A program made the position numbers and the translations under genes. Under the pieces are notes generated by a model. It did no database searches. It was given only the letters and a program-made list of their open reading frames with translations, and was not told the DNA's origin. A stretch of DNA of 64,000 nucleotides, from NCBI RefSeq assembly GCF_950101795.1, contig NZ_CATNLZ010000010.1:1-64000 (forward strand), in the 5' to 3' direction. Each line of letters begins with the position of its first letter. Positions within the stretch are counted from its first letter, which is position 1. Positions 63,901-64,000 of this stretch are shown piece by piece. This DNA is from Nocardioides sp. T2.26MG-1. GTDB lineage: Bacteria > Actinomycetota > Actinomycetes > Propionibacteriales > Nocardioidaceae.

Positions 63901-64000
63901 CCCCCAGCTCACCGCCCGTCGCCTCGTCGGACGCAGCGGCGTCGACCCAGGAGGAGATCAGCGCCGAGATCGACCAGCTCTCCCGGGAGTACGCCGCCTC
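63888..64000 (+). CDS. start of an unidentified gene overlapping pobA, cut by the window end
   Basis: ATG at 63888 overlaps the pobA stop by 13 bp, with GCGGAGGG upstream. Only 37 residues are visible, from MAAVTPSSPPVASSDAAAST to EISAEIDQLSREYAA. The helix TQEEISAEIDQL could be the start of a protocatechuate 3,4-dioxygenase beta chain, the next pathway step, but this is a guess from context. Confidence 0.5.
   Translation, partial: MAAVTPSSPPVASSDAAASTQEEISAEIDQLSREYAA

Overview
The window is very GC-rich, with GTG and TTG starts common, short intergenic gaps and many 4-base ATGA/GTGA overlaps. It carries an actinobacterial gene set: mycothiol S-conjugate amidase, a DUF4307 protein, a DUF222/HNH protein, GreA and PspC. 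The gene content and the dispersed repeats near 0.5 kb and 20.6 kb suggest a Nocardioides-like member of Nocardioidaceae. That placement is inference, because no rRNA gene is present.

Layout. Positions 1-28.4 kb are mostly housekeeping and accessory genes. They include a cut-off DUF222 protein, a 17-bp tandem repeat array, a GH31 glycosidase interrupted near its C-terminus by an in-frame TAG, and a cobalamin-type binding protein. A tightly coupled five-gene operon follows (TauE-YigZ-PNPOx-VOC-DinB), then an HxlR-peroxiredoxin fusion divergent from an MFS transporter, a UbiB-like kinase, a carotenoid-desaturase-like oxidase and a small secreted protein. An IS256-family element has landed in the 3' end of pspC. 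After it come an ABC exporter, MsrA, the chain metB-mutL-AI-2E transporter-ilvA, greA and mca.

Positions about 29-60.8 kb form a dormancy (DosR/DevR-type) island. A LuxR-family response regulator very similar to mycobacterial DosR (38382-39041) and a DevS-like GAF-GAF histidine kinase with the heme-ligand His149 position kept (39693-41426) sit in the middle. Around them are seven tandem-domain universal stress proteins (one frameshifted), pyruvate phosphate dikinase, an Acg-type nitroreductase-fold protein, a CBS-BON protein, three PNPOx-like split-barrel proteins and a CtpF-like P-type ATPase. The island also holds a Zn-alcohol dehydrogenase, a beta-CASP nuclease, class I fructose-bisphosphate aldolase, a GNAT/acyl-CoA synthetase fusion, a hydrolase and a PAS protein that looks like a dead kinase. 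A four-gene operon encodes a flavodoxin-like protein, an SQR-like flavoprotein, a TusE/DsrC-like protein and a DsrE-like protein. Nearly every divergent promoter region carries one or two 14-bp near-palindromes close to GGGACCTTGGTCCC, which match the known mycobacterial DosR box, so the island reads as one hypoxia/redox regulon. Hsp20 (HspX) and ferredoxin, which are usual mycobacterial members, are not seen in the window.

Positions 60.9-64 kb leave the island through a perfect terminator hairpin that is a second copy of the one after ilvA. This stretch holds a secreted phosphoesterase, then an IclR regulator divergent from 4-hydroxybenzoate 3-monooxygenase (pobA) and the start of a further gene overlapping pobA, an aromatic catabolism locus that continues past the window edge.

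The most novel-looking items are the sulfur-relay operon under a DosR-like box, the degenerate PAS/kinase protein with its own boxes, and a DosR-like box far outside the island in front of an uncharacterised gene at 3.7 kb.
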